DNA of 64,000 nucleotides from Pseudoclavibacter sp. AY1H1 (lineage in GTDB: Bacteria > Actinomycetota > Actinomycetes > Actinomycetales > Microbacteriaceae): positions 76,701 to 140,700 of the forward strand of contig NZ_PSXX01000005.1 of assembly GCF_002931055.1 (NCBI RefSeq). The letters run 5' to 3'. The notes beneath the pieces are model-generated. The model was not told the origin of the DNA, made no database searches, and saw only the letters and a program-made list of their open reading frames with translations. Shown piece by piece: positions 1-8,953 of this stretch; positions within the stretch are counted from its first letter, which is position 1, and every line of letters begins with the position of its first letter. The position numbers and the translations under genes are program-made.

Positions 1-533
1 GATCCACCCCGGCCTCGCGATCCACGCCCGCTTCAGGATCCACCCCGACTTCGGGATGGCTTGCACGCCTCGCGATGGCTTGCAACCCATCCGCAAGCGC
101 CGAACCCATCCCGAGACAGACGAACGGCAGACGTTCCTGTCTCGGGATGACTCGCACGCCCGCTTCGCGATCACCCCGGCCTCGCGATCCACGCCCGCTT
201 CAGGATCCACCCCGGCCTCGCGATCCACGCCCGCTTCAGGATCCACCCCGACTTCGGGATGGCTTGCACGCCTCGCGATGGCTTGCAACCCATCCGCAAG
301 CGCCAAACCCACCCCAAAACAGACGAGCGGCAGACGTTCCTGTCTCGGGATGACTCGCACGCCCGCTTCGCGATCACCCCGGCCACGCGATCCACGCCCG
401 CTTCAGGATCCATGCCCGCCACGCGATCCACGCCCGCTTCAGGATCCACCCCCGGCTTCGGGATGGCTTGCACGCCTCGCGATGGCTTGCAAGCCATCCG
501 CAAGCGCCGAACCCATCGCGAGACGGCAGACGA
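1..533. repeat. About 204-bp direct-repeat block with nested 36-bp repeats
   Basis: Three successive copies of the same unit begin near 61, 264 and 468, a 203-204 bp period. Within each unit a 36-bp subunit recurs (for example at 174 and 210). The third copy is cut short at about 533, just before the ogt stop. ORFs across this block are low-complexity and open on both strands, so I treat it as non-coding. The block may continue to the left of the window. No spacer diversity or cas gene is present, so it is not a CRISPR array. Confidence 0.85.
107..149. repeat. Hairpin inside the 204-bp repeat
   Basis: A perfect 13-bp inverted repeat lies at 107-119 and 137-149 (CATCCCGAGACAG and its complement). 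A second small stem, GAACG/CGTTC, sits in the loop. In the second repeat copy the right arm is intact but the left arm has diverged, and the third copy lacks the right arm. Only the first copy can fold fully. It could be a REP-like element or a transcription-stopping structure at the 3' end of the ogt operon. Confidence 0.7.
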
Positions 534-547
534 GGTCGCCCGGCTCG

Positions 548-1075
548 TCAGCCGGCGTGGGCGAGCTCGCGCTGCAGGAGGGAGCGCTTGACGTCGATAC
601 CCCACGCGAATCCGCCGAGCGTGCCGTCCGAGCGCAGTACCCGGTGGCAGGGCACGAAGAGCGCAGGCGCGTTGCTGGCGCAGATGCTCGCTGCCGCGCG
701 CACGGCCGTCGGCCGTCCGAGAGCCGTCGCGAACTCCGTGTAGGTGAGCGGATGCCCTGCCTCGATGGCCCGCAGACCGAGCCACCCCTGCATCCGGAAC
801 GTCGCGCCGAACTGGGCGACCAGCACGTCGTCGATGGCGCGGAGATCACCGTCGTAGTACGCACGCACGGCATCGGAGGCGGCAGCGCGACCCCGCGCGA
901 CGGCGTTCGGCCTGGCCTGCGCCGTGATGCGCTCCAGGACACGCCGCTCGTCGTCGCTCCAGCCTGAGGCGAGCACCGCCCCGTCACGGTCGCGGGCGAT
1001 GATCGTGAACGGCCCGTCTGGGGTGTCGAGCGTCTCGATGACGGCCCGAGCTTCACTGCTGGTCTGCGTGCTCAT
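548..1075 (-). CDS. ogt: Methylated-DNA-[protein]-cysteine S-methyltransferase
   Basis: This 175-aa protein is a suicide repair enzyme that moves O6-alkyl groups from guanine to its own cysteine. The active-site motif VPCHRV is present, with Cys143. An N-terminal region precedes the winged-helix DNA-binding domain, as usual for Ogt. The start is the ATG at 1075, because it overlaps the stop of the upstream alkA-type gene as ATGA; the open frame extends further upstream only through low-complexity sequence. It is therefore translationally coupled to the Ada/AlkA protein, giving a two-gene alkylation-damage operon. Assignment is firm; in vivo substrate range is unknown. Confidence 0.93.
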   Translation of the reverse strand: MSTQTSSEARAVIETLDTPDGPFTIIARDRDGAVLASGWSDDERRVLERITAQARPNAVARGRAAASDAVRAYYDGDLRAIDDVLVAQFGATFRMQGWLGLRAIEAGHPLTYTEFATALGRPTAVRAAASICASNAPALFVPCHRVLRSDGTLGGFAWGIDVKRSLLQRELAHAG

Positions 1076-2691
1076 GCTGGTGTCTCCGTGGTGGTGGGCG
1101 GTGTCTGCGCGGTGGCGCGGATCTTGGTGCCGGGTCGTGCCCTGGGCGGGACAGCTCCCCAGAGGTGGAGGGACAGGTAGCTTCGCCACGGCCTGAACTG
1201 CTCCGCGACGTCCGTGAGGGCTCTGGGCTCAGGTGGAAGGCCGAGCGCTCTGGCTCCGCTTCGCAGGGCGACGTCTCCCGTGAGCAGCACGTCTGGGTTG
1301 CCAAGCACCCGCATGCTCACGTAGCCGGCCGTCCAGTCGCCGATGCCCTTGAACGCCGTCAGCGCCTCGTGCTGCTCGGCGATGTCGTCACCCGGCGAGA
1401 GCCGCAGTCGGCCGTCCGCGATCGCCTCGGCGACGCGTGTGATGGTCGCCGACCGTGCCCTGGGGCCGGCGAAGGACTCCTCGCCGAGCTCCGCGATGGC
1501 GGCTGCGCTCGGGAAGAGGCGGTTCACGCCGAGCTCGGCCGCGTGTTCCTCGTTGTCGCCGTTCTGCTCGAGCGAGGCCCCCGCCCGCGCGGCGAGGCGA
1601 CCGAGAGCCGTCCGTGCCGCCGAGACGGTGATCTGCTGACCGATGATCGCGCGAAAGAGCATCTCGTCGGGGTCCACGGCGCCGGGCAGGCGGCGACCCG
1701 GGCGAAGGCGCACCCGCTCCGCGATCGCCGGATGCACGGAGAGGGCTCCGTCGACGGCCGCCGGGTCCGCATCCAGGTCGAAGAGCCGGCGCACACGCGT
1801 GACGAGGGCCTGCAGGTCGCTGAGGTCGGTGAGGCGCGCGCGGAGTCGCAGCGACGCGGGCTGCAGGCCGCCAGCGTCCACGCCGAACCATGCGGGGCCT
1901 CCCGGGAGGAGGAGACTGCGCTCGTACCGATCGTCGGTCGCGACCTCGACCCCGTCGATGGCGCGCTCCCGGAGCCAGGCGAAGACGCCCACGGCGTCGT
2001 ACGGCTCCCGGTACGCGAGCGACAGCGTCAGCGGGGCGGCTCCGGTGCTGAGCGCCAGGCCAGCGCCGGAGCTCCCGAGACCCCCGTCCGTGACTCGCGA
2101 CGCGGCCGCCACGGCTCGTCTTCGCGATCGCTCGCGCACGAGGGTCGGCGTCAGTTGGAAGACCTCCTGGATGGTCTCGTTGAACGCTCTGACACTCGCG
2201 AAGCCGGCCGCGAAGGCCACCTCGCCGAAGGGCAGGTCCGTGGCGCCGAGCAGCGTCGCCGCCGTGCGTGCCCGCTGCGCACGTGCAAGCGCAAGCGGGC
2301 CCGCGCCCAGTTCTGCGGTGAGTACCCTCGCGAGGTGCCTGGATGAGTAGCCGAGTCGGGCAGCGAGGCCAGGGACCCCTTCACGTTCCACAACCCCGTC
2401 GCTGATGAGCCGCATGGCCCTGCCGGCGACGTCGCCGCGGAGGTTCCAGGCTGGGTCACCGGGTGCCGCGTCCGGCAGGCAGCGCTTGCAGGCCCGGTAC
2501 CCGGCCTCGTGGGCGGCGGCGCTCGTCGGGTAGAACGTGACGTTCTCCCGCTTGGGTGTGCGGGCGGGGCAGCTCGGTCTGCAGTAGATGCCGGTAGACC
2601 CTACGGCGGTGATGAACTGCCCGTCGAAGCGTCGATCCTTGGCGAGGATCGCGCGGTACCGCTCGTCGCCGGTGAGGGTGATGCTTGCCAT
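1072..2691 (-). CDS. alkA: Ada-type regulator fused to 3-methyladenine DNA glycosylase II
   Basis: This 539-aa protein has three parts. The N-terminal Ada zinc domain carries cysteines 37, 41, 68 and 71 (CRPSC and CKRC). An AraC-type helix-turn-helix region follows at roughly residues 90-195. The C-terminal HhH-GPD glycosylase has the hairpin GIGDWTAGY and the TGDVALR segment holding the likely catalytic Asp. The Ada domain can sense methyl phosphotriesters and activate transcription, while AlkA removes alkylated bases. This fusion is common in Actinomycetota. It is the first gene of the operon with ogt and probably controls its own promoter. Confidence 0.93.
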   Translation of the reverse strand: MASITLTGDERYRAILAKDRRFDGQFITAVGSTGIYCRPSCPARTPKRENVTFYPTSAAAHEAGYRACKRCLPDAAPGDPAWNLRGDVAGRAMRLISDGVVEREGVPGLAARLGYSSRHLARVLTAELGAGPLALARAQRARTAATLLGATDLPFGEVAFAAGFASVRAFNETIQEVFQLTPTLVRERSRRRAVAAASRVTDGGLGSSGAGLALSTGAAPLTLSLAYREPYDAVGVFAWLRERAIDGVEVATDDRYERSLLLPGGPAWFGVDAGGLQPASLRLRARLTDLSDLQALVTRVRRLFDLDADPAAVDGALSVHPAIAERVRLRPGRRLPGAVDPDEMLFRAIIGQQITVSAARTALGRLAARAGASLEQNGDNEEHAAELGVNRLFPSAAAIAELGEESFAGPRARSATITRVAEAIADGRLRLSPGDDIAEQHEALTAFKGIGDWTAGYVSMRVLGNPDVLLTGDVALRSGARALGLPPEPRALTDVAEQFRPWRSYLSLHLWGAVPPRARPGTKIRATAQTPPTTTETPA

Positions 2692-2836
2692 GCGACGAGT
2701 CTGGCAGGTTGACCCCGCCAGAGCTCGCGGAAATCGGACACGACGGTGGGGTGATCCCCCGCCCTGCGGTACTTTCTGCGCACCGAGCGGCGGCGCGCTC
2801 CTGCGCAGTGTCGTGCCGATGAGACGAGAAGCCCGG

Positions 2837-3322
2837 TCAGGCGATGAGCAGCCCCGCTGCGACGAGCCTCGGCTTGAGGAGCTCGACGAACTTCTCCGGC
2901 GTGGCTGCGGCGACGAGCTCGCCGAGCACCGCGTCGTTGTCGAACGTCTTCGCCAGCGCGGCGATGAGCTTGAGGTGCTCCGACGCGCTGGTCGCCGTCA
3001 TGCCGACGACGATGCGCACGGGGTCGTAGCGAGCATGGCCGAAGCCGACGCCTTCCGGGTAGGTGATGACGGCCAGACCGTTCTCGATGGTCTCCTCACC
3101 GGGACGCGCGTGCACGAGCGCGACGCCCGGACCGACGACGACATACGGCCCGAAACGTTCGATGACGCGGACCATGTTGCTGGTGTAGCCGCGCTTCGCG
3201 TAGCCGCGCTCGGCGAGCAGCTCGCCCATCTGACCGACGGCCTGCCGCCAGTCGAGCGCCTGCTCGGCGAGGCGCACGCTGCTTGCGTCGAACTGAAGCT
3301 CAGGTGTGGCCTGCGCGTTCAT
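2837..3322 (-). CDS. PTS EIIA-type (mannitol/fructose/ascorbate class) protein
   Basis: This 161-aa single-domain protein resembles PTS IIA domains of the mannitol-fructose-ascorbate class. His71, in [11 protein letters not shown], sits where the phosphoryl-accepting histidine is expected. No IIB or IIC gene lies nearby. Its ATG overlaps the add stop codon as ATGA, so it is translationally coupled to adenosine deaminase. That placement suggests a regulatory or orphan IIA partner in nucleoside metabolism rather than a complete sugar permease. ptsI is encoded far away at 56.3-58.0 kb. The family call is good; the cognate substrate is not deducible. Confidence 0.85.
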   Translation of the reverse strand: MNAQATPELQFDASSVRLAEQALDWRQAVGQMGELLAERGYAKRGYTSNMVRVIERFGPYVVVGPGVALVHARPGEETIENGLAVITYPEGVGFGHARYDPVRIVVGMTATSASEHLKLIAALAKTFDNDAVLGELVAAATPEKFVELLKPRLVAAGLLIA

Positions 3323-4461
3323 GCTCCTGCCTCGTCGAACCCTTCGCTCACGATCTCAGCCAGCTCTTCCCGGTCTTCGATCGGCAGGAACGCGCCCTCG
3401 GCGGCGTTCAGCTGGAACGTCTCCAGGTCGGCGAGGTCGTAGTCGAAGGCGTCGGCGAGCAGCGTCAGCTCTCGGGAGATGCTGGTCGCGCTCATGAGGC
3501 GGTTGTCGGTGTTGACGGTCACCGTGAAGCCGAGCTGGTAGAGCAGATCGAAGGGATGGTCTTCGATGCTGTCTCCCCAGGCGGCGATGGCGCCGGTCTG
3601 CAGGTTCGAGGATGGGCTGAGCTCGAGCGGGATGCGGCGGTCGCGCACCCACTGGGCCAGCCGGCCGAGCGACACGTAGGTGCCGTCGTCGTCTTCGCCC
3701 TCGAGGTCGATGTCTTCTGCGATGCGCACGCCGTGGCCGAGGCGCAGCGCGTGGGCGTCGAAGAGGGCGCTCTCGATGGAGTCGAGGCCTGCGGCTTCCC
3801 CGGCGTGGACCGTGGCGGGGAACCGTTCCGACATGAGGTAGTCGAAGGCTTCCTGGAGGTTCGTGGGCGGGAACCCGTCTTCCGGGCCGGCGATGTCGAA
3901 GCCGACGACGCCAGCCTCGCGGTGGCGCACGGCGAGCTTCGCGATCTCGAGTCCGTTGCCAGCGTGGCGCATGGCGCTCACGAGCTGGCCGACGCGGATG
4001 CGCTTGCCGTGGGATCGGACGTCGTCGATGCCCTCATTGATGCCGGCCTGGACCGCGTTCACGGCGTCGTCGAGGCTCAGGCCACGCTTGAGGTGCTGCT
4101 CTGGCGCCCAGCGGACTTCGCCGTAGACGACCCCGTCGGCGCCGAGGTCGTTGACGAAGTCGCGAGCCACGCGCCGGAGACCGTGTGTGGTCTGCATGAC
4201 GGCCGTGGTGACGTCGAAGGTCTTGAGGTACTCGACGAGCGAGCCGGAGTCGGACTGGTCGGAGAACCAGTTCGACAGCTCGGGCGCGCTCGTCGCGGGG
4301 AGTTCCAGACCGATCTCGTCGGCGAGCTCGATGATGGTCTGGGCCCGCAGCCCACCGTCGAGGTGGTCATGCAGCGACACCTTCGGCAGCGCTCGGATGC
4401 TGGTGCCGTCTCGTAGCGTGAAATCGCCCTCGTCGTATGGCGCGGAGCTCTGCACAGACAC
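3319..4461 (-). CDS. add: Adenosine deaminase
   Basis: This 380-aa protein hydrolyses adenosine or deoxyadenosine to inosine plus ammonia in purine salvage. Metal and substrate motifs are visible: SLHDHLDGG near the N-terminus, TVHAGEA in the middle, SPSSNLQTG, and VNTDNRLMS near the C-terminus. I chose the GTG at 4461, preceded by AGGGGA at good spacing; the longer open frame has no family similarity. It sits downstream of deoA, separated by a hairpin terminator, and overlaps the PTS IIA gene. It belongs to the nucleoside uptake and salvage block. Confidence 0.93.
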   Translation of the reverse strand: MSVQSSAPYDEGDFTLRDGTSIRALPKVSLHDHLDGGLRAQTIIELADEIGLELPATSAPELSNWFSDQSDSGSLVEYLKTFDVTTAVMQTTHGLRRVARDFVNDLGADGVVYGEVRWAPEQHLKRGLSLDDAVNAVQAGINEGIDDVRSHGKRIRVGQLVSAMRHAGNGLEIAKLAVRHREAGVVGFDIAGPEDGFPPTNLQEAFDYLMSERFPATVHAGEAAGLDSIESALFDAHALRLGHGVRIAEDIDLEGEDDDGTYVSLGRLAQWVRDRRIPLELSPSSNLQTGAIAAWGDSIEDHPFDLLYQLGFTVTVNTDNRLMSATSISRELTLLADAFDYDLADLETFQLNAAEGAFLPIEDREELAEIVSEGFDEAGA

Positions 4462-4556
4462 GGTGTTCCCCTTCGAATGTGGCCGCGAACCAACAAGTGC
4501 GGCCGTCCAGAGCCCTGATTCTATCGGGCGGAGACAACCGGCGCGCGAGGCGGCGC

Positions 4557-4592
4557 GGCGGTGTGGAGAAGGTTTCCCTTCTCGACACCGCC
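4557..4592 (-). terminator. Hairpin terminator after deoA
   Basis: A 16-bp stem with one mismatch (4557-4572 with 4577-4592) and a 4-nt loop lies between the deoA stop and the add start. It probably separates the cdd-deoA message from add. Confidence 0.7.
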
Positions 4593-4600
4593 TGCCTGCA

Positions 4601-5923
4601 CTATTCGGCCCCGATGCGTCCTGCGATGAGCGGACCGCCGGTGAGAACCTCGGACCCGGCGTCCCCGACCTCGTACGCACTCTCGAGCGCCTCGAGCGCA
4701 CGCGGGAAACGAGCGTCGTCTTCGGCAGAGAGCGTGAAGAGCACGTCGCCCTTCCTGACGGTGTCGCCCGGCTTCGCAACCAGGTCGATCCCGGCTGCGT
4801 GGATGACCGGATCCTGCTTGCGCGCGCGCCCAGCTCCGAGGCGCCACGCGGCGATGCCGAAGGGCAGCGCCTCCTGGCGGGTGAGCACGCCGTCGCGGTC
4901 TGCCCGCACCTCGTGCGTCTCGTTCGCCACAGGCAGCGCGCCGTCCGGGTCTCCGTCCTGCGCCGCGACCCAGCGCCGCCACACGTCCATAGCCGCGCCG
5001 TTCTTCAGCGCACCCTCGACGTCGGCGTCCGGCTGGCCCGCCAGACGGAGCATCTCGCGGGCGAGCTCGACCGTGAGCTCGACGACGTCGGCAGGCCCCC
5101 CACCAGCGAGCACCTCGACCGACTCGCGAACCTCGTTGGCGTTGCCGATCGCGAGCCCGAGCGGGACGTTCATGTTCGTGAGCAGCGCCGACGTGCGCAC
5201 GCCGGCGTCTTCGCCGAGCGCCACCATGGTCTCGGCGAGCGCGCGGGAGCGCTCGATGTCGCCCATGAAGGAACCGGAGCCGAACTTCACGTCGAGCACA
5301 AGCGAGTCGGTGCCCTCCGCGATCTTCTTCGACATGATGCTCGACGCGATGAGCGGGATGCACTCGACCGTGCCGGTGATGTCGCGGAGCGCGTACAGCT
5401 TCTTGTCGGCTGGCGCCAGGCCGGCTCCAGCGGCGCAGATGACGCCGCCGATCTCCTTGAGGAGGCGGAACATCTCCTCGTTGCTGAGGTCGGCCCGCCA
5501 GCCGGGGATGGCCTCGAGCTTGTCGAGGGTTCCTCCCGTGTGGCCGAGCCCGCGGCCGGAGAGCTGCGGCACCGCGACACCGAAGGAGGCGACGAGCGGC
5601 ATGAGCGGAAGCGTGATCTTGTCGCCGACGCCCCCGGTGGAGTGCTTGTCGACCGTGACCTTGCCGAGCCCGTCGAAGTTCATCCGCTCACCGGATGCGA
5701 TCATCGCGAGGGTCATGTCGCGGATCTCGGTGCGCTCCATGCCGTTGAGGAAGATCGCCATCGCCATCGCGGCCATCTGCTCGTCGCCCACGAAGCCGTT
5801 CGCGTACCGCGATATGAGCCAGTCGATCTCCGGCGTCGACAGGGATCGCCCGTCGCGCTTCGCCTTGATGAGGTCGACGGCGTCGAACGCCTCGATTGCG
5901 GAGAGGGCGGGGGTGGAGCTCAT
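4601..5923 (-). CDS. deoA: Thymidine phosphorylase
   Basis: This 440-aa protein catalyses phosphorolysis of thymidine or deoxyuridine to base plus deoxyribose-1-phosphate. The phosphate and nucleoside signature KHSTGGVGDK is intact, and LSGRGLGHTGGTLDKLE follows. The ATG at 5923 overlaps the cdd stop (ATGA), which fixes the start; the upstream open frame is only the shadow of cdd. It follows the nucleoside ABC importer and cytidine deaminase, so imported pyrimidine nucleosides can be deaminated and cleaved in sequence. Confidence 0.96.
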   Translation of the reverse strand: MSSTPALSAIEAFDAVDLIKAKRDGRSLSTPEIDWLISRYANGFVGDEQMAAMAMAIFLNGMERTEIRDMTLAMIASGERMNFDGLGKVTVDKHSTGGVGDKITLPLMPLVASFGVAVPQLSGRGLGHTGGTLDKLEAIPGWRADLSNEEMFRLLKEIGGVICAAGAGLAPADKKLYALRDITGTVECIPLIASSIMSKKIAEGTDSLVLDVKFGSGSFMGDIERSRALAETMVALGEDAGVRTSALLTNMNVPLGLAIGNANEVRESVEVLAGGGPADVVELTVELAREMLRLAGQPDADVEGALKNGAAMDVWRRWVAAQDGDPDGALPVANETHEVRADRDGVLTRQEALPFGIAAWRLGAGRARKQDPVIHAAGIDLVAKPGDTVRKGDVLFTLSAEDDARFPRALEALESAYEVGDAGSEVLTGGPLIAGRIGAE

Positions 5924-6339
5924 GCGATCCCTTCGAGATCTCTGGGGCCGAACGCATCCGGCAGTACCTGGTCGATGGTGCGGATGCCCGAGACGGTGTC
6001 GAGGAGCATCCCTGGTGCTGAGAACTCGTACAGCAGCTGACGGCAGCGGCCGCACGGCATGATGATGTCGCCGGCGCCGTTGCAGCAGGAGAACGCGACG
6101 AGCTTGCCGCCGCCGCTCGCCTGGAGCGCCGACACGAGCCCGCACTCGGCGCACAGGCCGACTCCGTAGCTGGCGTTCTCGACGTTGCAGCCGACGACGA
6201 TGCGTCCGTCGTCGACGAGCGCGGCGGCGCCGACCGAGTAGTTCGAGTACGGCGCGTAGGCCTTCGCCATGATGTCGCGTGCGGCCTGACGCAGGGCTTC
6301 CCAGTCGGGTGCGAGCGCTTCGGTGTCCGGTGCTGTCAT
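5920..6339 (-). CDS. cdd: Cytidine deaminase
   Basis: This 139-aa protein is the small homotetrameric zinc enzyme that converts cytidine or deoxycytidine to uridine or deoxyuridine. The substrate motif CNVENASYG and the zinc motifs CAECG (with catalytic Glu) and PCGRCRQ are all intact. The start ATG at 6339 lies two bases after the permease stop. The gene overlaps deoA by four bases. Its position between transporter and deoA marks it as part of nucleoside salvage. Confidence 0.96.
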   Translation of the reverse strand: MTAPDTEALAPDWEALRQAARDIMAKAYAPYSNYSVGAAALVDDGRIVVGCNVENASYGVGLCAECGLVSALQASGGGKLVAFSCCNGAGDIIMPCGRCRQLLYEFSAPGMLLDTVSGIRTIDQVLPDAFGPRDLEGIA

Positions 6340-6341
6340 CG

Positions 6342-7652
6342 CTATGCCTTCACGTAGGGTTTGCCCGCCGCGGCGGGTCCGCGCGACTGGCCGACGAATC
6401 CGGCCACGGCGAGGATCGTGACGATGTAGGGGATCATCGCCATGAACTCGGGTGGGATGTTCGCGCCGACCTGGCTCACGAGGGTCTTCAGGTTCGAGGC
6501 GAAGCCGAAGAGCAGCGCCGCGAGGGTGGCGTAGACGGGGTGCCAGCGCCCGAAGATCAGTGCGGCGAGGGCGATGTAGCCCTGGCCGCTTGTCATCTCC
6601 TGGCTGAACGAGCCGACGCTGCCGAGCGTGAAGAAGCTCCCGCCCGCGCCGGCGATGGCACCCGAGAGGAGGACGTTCCAGAACCGGGTCTTGTTGACCT
6701 TGATCCCGACCGTGTCGGCAGCCTTCGGGTGCTCGCCGACGGCGCGGAGGCGCAGGCCCCAGCGGGTCTTGAAGAGCGCGAAGGTGAGCGCCGGCACCGT
6801 GAGGAACATGAGGTACACGATGAAGGTGTTGTCGAAGAGCAGCGGCCCGATGACGGGGATGTCGCTCAGCAGTGGGATCGCGAAGCGCGGGTACTTCTCG
6901 TTCTGCGCGATCGTGTTGAGGAACCCGCTGTCGCGGGTCATGACGCCCGAGTAGAGGAAGTTCGTCAGGCCGATGACCAGCATGTTGATGACCACGCCGA
7001 CGACCACCTGCTCGACGAGGTAGCGGATCGAGAAGACCGCGAGGATGAGCGAGACCAGCATGCCCGCGAGGATCGCGCCGAGGAGGCCGAGGAACGGGTT
7101 GCCCGTCATGGAGCCGATGAGCGCCGAGGTGAACGCGCCGGCGAGGAGCTGGCCCTCGATGGCGATGTTCACGACGCCGACGCGCTCCGAGACGAGTCCC
7201 GCCATGGATCCGAAGATCAGCGGGGTCGAGATGGCGAGCGTTCCGGTGAGGAGCCAGGTGAGCGGGACGTTGGCGTTGGCGCCGATGAAGACGATGAGCG
7301 CCCACACCCAGAGGATGCCGAAGACGACCATGACCCACATGGGCAGCTTCTCGCCCGCCGCTGTGCGGAGGAAGGCGACGACGGTGATTCCGGCGAGGAT
7401 CACGCCGATGATGAGGTTCGTCATCATGGTCGGCAGGACCAGGGGGGCGAACTTGATGGGGACGCCATCCGAGTTCAGGTCGATCGTGCTCGAGGCGCCC
7501 GCAGGTGCGAGCAGCCCGAAGACGATGAGGACGAGCGCGCTGAAGAACGCGTACGCGATCGGCGCCTTCCAGCTGCGGGTCGAGCGGACCTCGGCCTTGG
7601 TGCTTGCCCCTACCGGGATCTGCTCCTCGGTGCTCGGCGTCACTGCGGTCAT
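6342..7652 (-). CDS. Nucleoside ABC transporter permease (second subunit)
   Basis: This 436-aa integral membrane protein belongs to the BPD_transp_2 family, which pairs with BMP lipoproteins in nucleoside importers of the NupBC/YufPQ type. About ten hydrophobic segments are visible after a short N-terminal cytoplasmic stretch. The conserved GLVSERVGVVNIAIEGQL and RAVGEHPKAADTVGI coupling-loop sequences are present. The ATG at 7652 overlaps the stop of the first permease gene as ATGA. With that gene it would form the heterodimeric channel. Confidence 0.93.
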   Translation of the reverse strand: MTAVTPSTEEQIPVGASTKAEVRSTRSWKAPIAYAFFSALVLIVFGLLAPAGASSTIDLNSDGVPIKFAPLVLPTMMTNLIIGVILAGITVVAFLRTAAGEKLPMWVMVVFGILWVWALIVFIGANANVPLTWLLTGTLAISTPLIFGSMAGLVSERVGVVNIAIEGQLLAGAFTSALIGSMTGNPFLGLLGAILAGMLVSLILAVFSIRYLVEQVVVGVVINMLVIGLTNFLYSGVMTRDSGFLNTIAQNEKYPRFAIPLLSDIPVIGPLLFDNTFIVYLMFLTVPALTFALFKTRWGLRLRAVGEHPKAADTVGIKVNKTRFWNVLLSGAIAGAGGSFFTLGSVGSFSQEMTSGQGYIALAALIFGRWHPVYATLAALLFGFASNLKTLVSQVGANIPPEFMAMIPYIVTILAVAGFVGQSRGPAAAGKPYVKA

Positions 7653-8953
7653 GCGTTCACCTCGTTCTTCTTGCCGTTGCTGCCCTTGTCGCTGCTGTCT
7701 TCCCGGCCCTCGCGCGACGCGCGGATGCGGTCGAGGAGGCGGATGCCGGACGGCCGCGGGAGGCGGAAGATCGCCCGGATGAGCGGCGGCGCTGCGATGA
7801 AGAGCACGATGAGGCCCTGGATGACGGCGACGATGTCGATGGGGATGCCCTCGACGACCTGCATGGGGAAGGAGCCCGCCTTGAGCGCTCCGAAGAGGAG
7901 GCCGGCGAGGATGATGCCGACCGGGTGGCCGGCACCGAGCAGCGCGACGGTGATGGCATCGAAGCCGATACCCGCGTGCACTCCGGGGTCGTAGCCCGCT
8001 GTCGCGCGACCGAGCACCTGCGTGGCACCGGCGAGGCCGATGAAGGCGCCGGCGATGGCCATCGTGAGGAAGGTGATGAAGGCGACGTTGATGCCGGCCG
8101 TTCGAGCGGCGCTCGGGTTGAGGCCGACCGCGCGCACCTTGAAGCCGACCGTGGTGCGCTCCATGATCCACCAGTAGACGAATGCGGCGGCGATGGCGAG
8201 GATGAAGCCCCAGTCGGCGGCACCGACGAGGTCAGGCAGCTGCGCGGACTCGACGATGGGCTTGGCCTTGGCGTTGCCGCCAGCACCCTCGGCCTGGAAG
8301 ACCGGGGTCTTCAGCAGGTAGGTGATGCCCCAGAAGGCGATCCAGTTGAGCATGATCGTGACGATCACCTCGTGGGCGCCGGTCTGCGCCTTCAGCCAGC
8401 CGGCGATGCCGGCCCAGAGCGAGCCGCCGACGATGCCGGCGAACGCCGCCACGAGGACGTGCACGACGAACGGCAGCTGCAGGCTCGCGCCGATGAAGCC
8501 CGTGAAGAGCGCGGCGATGAGGATCTGGCCCTGACCACCGATGTTGAAGAGGCCGGCACGGAACGCGAACGCGACGCCGAGGCCCGCCGTGATGAGCGGG
8601 GTCGCCCACATGAGCGTGTTGGTCAGCGGCACGAAGCCGTTGCGGGGCGAGTAGATCGCGCCTTCCCACAGCGCGCGGAACGCACCGCCGATGACGCCGC
8701 CCGCCGCCGTGAAGAGGTCCATCGGCCGCGAGAAGAAGTAGCCGGTGGTCTCGAGCACGTCGTCGCTCGTGAAGACGACGAGGAGGGAGCCGATGAGCAG
8801 CGCCAGCACGATCGCGAGGATCGAGCGCAGCGGCCCTCCGCCGAGGATGTCGCGCCAGAGGCCGTGCCACGGCGACTGCTCGCTCGCGGCGGCCGGCACC
8901 TGGGTGCCGGGTGGCGGCGGGGTCTCCGCCGTCACGTTCTGCAGCTGGCTCAT
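7649..8953 (-). CDS. Nucleoside ABC transporter permease (first subunit)
   Basis: This 434-aa multi-pass protein is of the BPD_transp_2 family. It has a proline-rich N-terminal tail and then about ten membrane segments. The family sequences AGLFNIGGQGQI and RAVGLNPSAARTAGI match the region contacting the ATPase. Start and stop both overlap neighbours: ATGA with the upstream ATPase gene and ATGA with the downstream permease. The C-terminal tail is charged (Lys/Glu/Ser-rich) and cytoplasmic. The role is nucleoside import with the BMP binding proteins encoded upstream. Confidence 0.93.
   Translation of the reverse strand: MSQLQNVTAETPPPPGTQVPAAASEQSPWHGLWRDILGGGPLRSILAIVLALLIGSLLVVFTSDDVLETTGYFFSRPMDLFTAAGGVIGGAFRALWEGAIYSPRNGFVPLTNTLMWATPLITAGLGVAFAFRAGLFNIGGQGQILIAALFTGFIGASLQLPFVVHVLVAAFAGIVGGSLWAGIAGWLKAQTGAHEVIVTIMLNWIAFWGITYLLKTPVFQAEGAGGNAKAKPIVESAQLPDLVGAADWGFILAIAAAFVYWWIMERTTVGFKVRAVGLNPSAARTAGINVAFITFLTMAIAGAFIGLAGATQVLGRATAGYDPGVHAGIGFDAITVALLGAGHPVGIILAGLLFGALKAGSFPMQVVEGIPIDIVAVIQGLIVLFIAAPPLIRAIFRLPRPSGIRLLDRIRASREGREDSSDKGSNGKKNEVNA

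Noticed and set aside
1-533. CRISPR array
   Set aside because: Repeats are nested direct repeats with no variable spacers of constant length and no cas genes.
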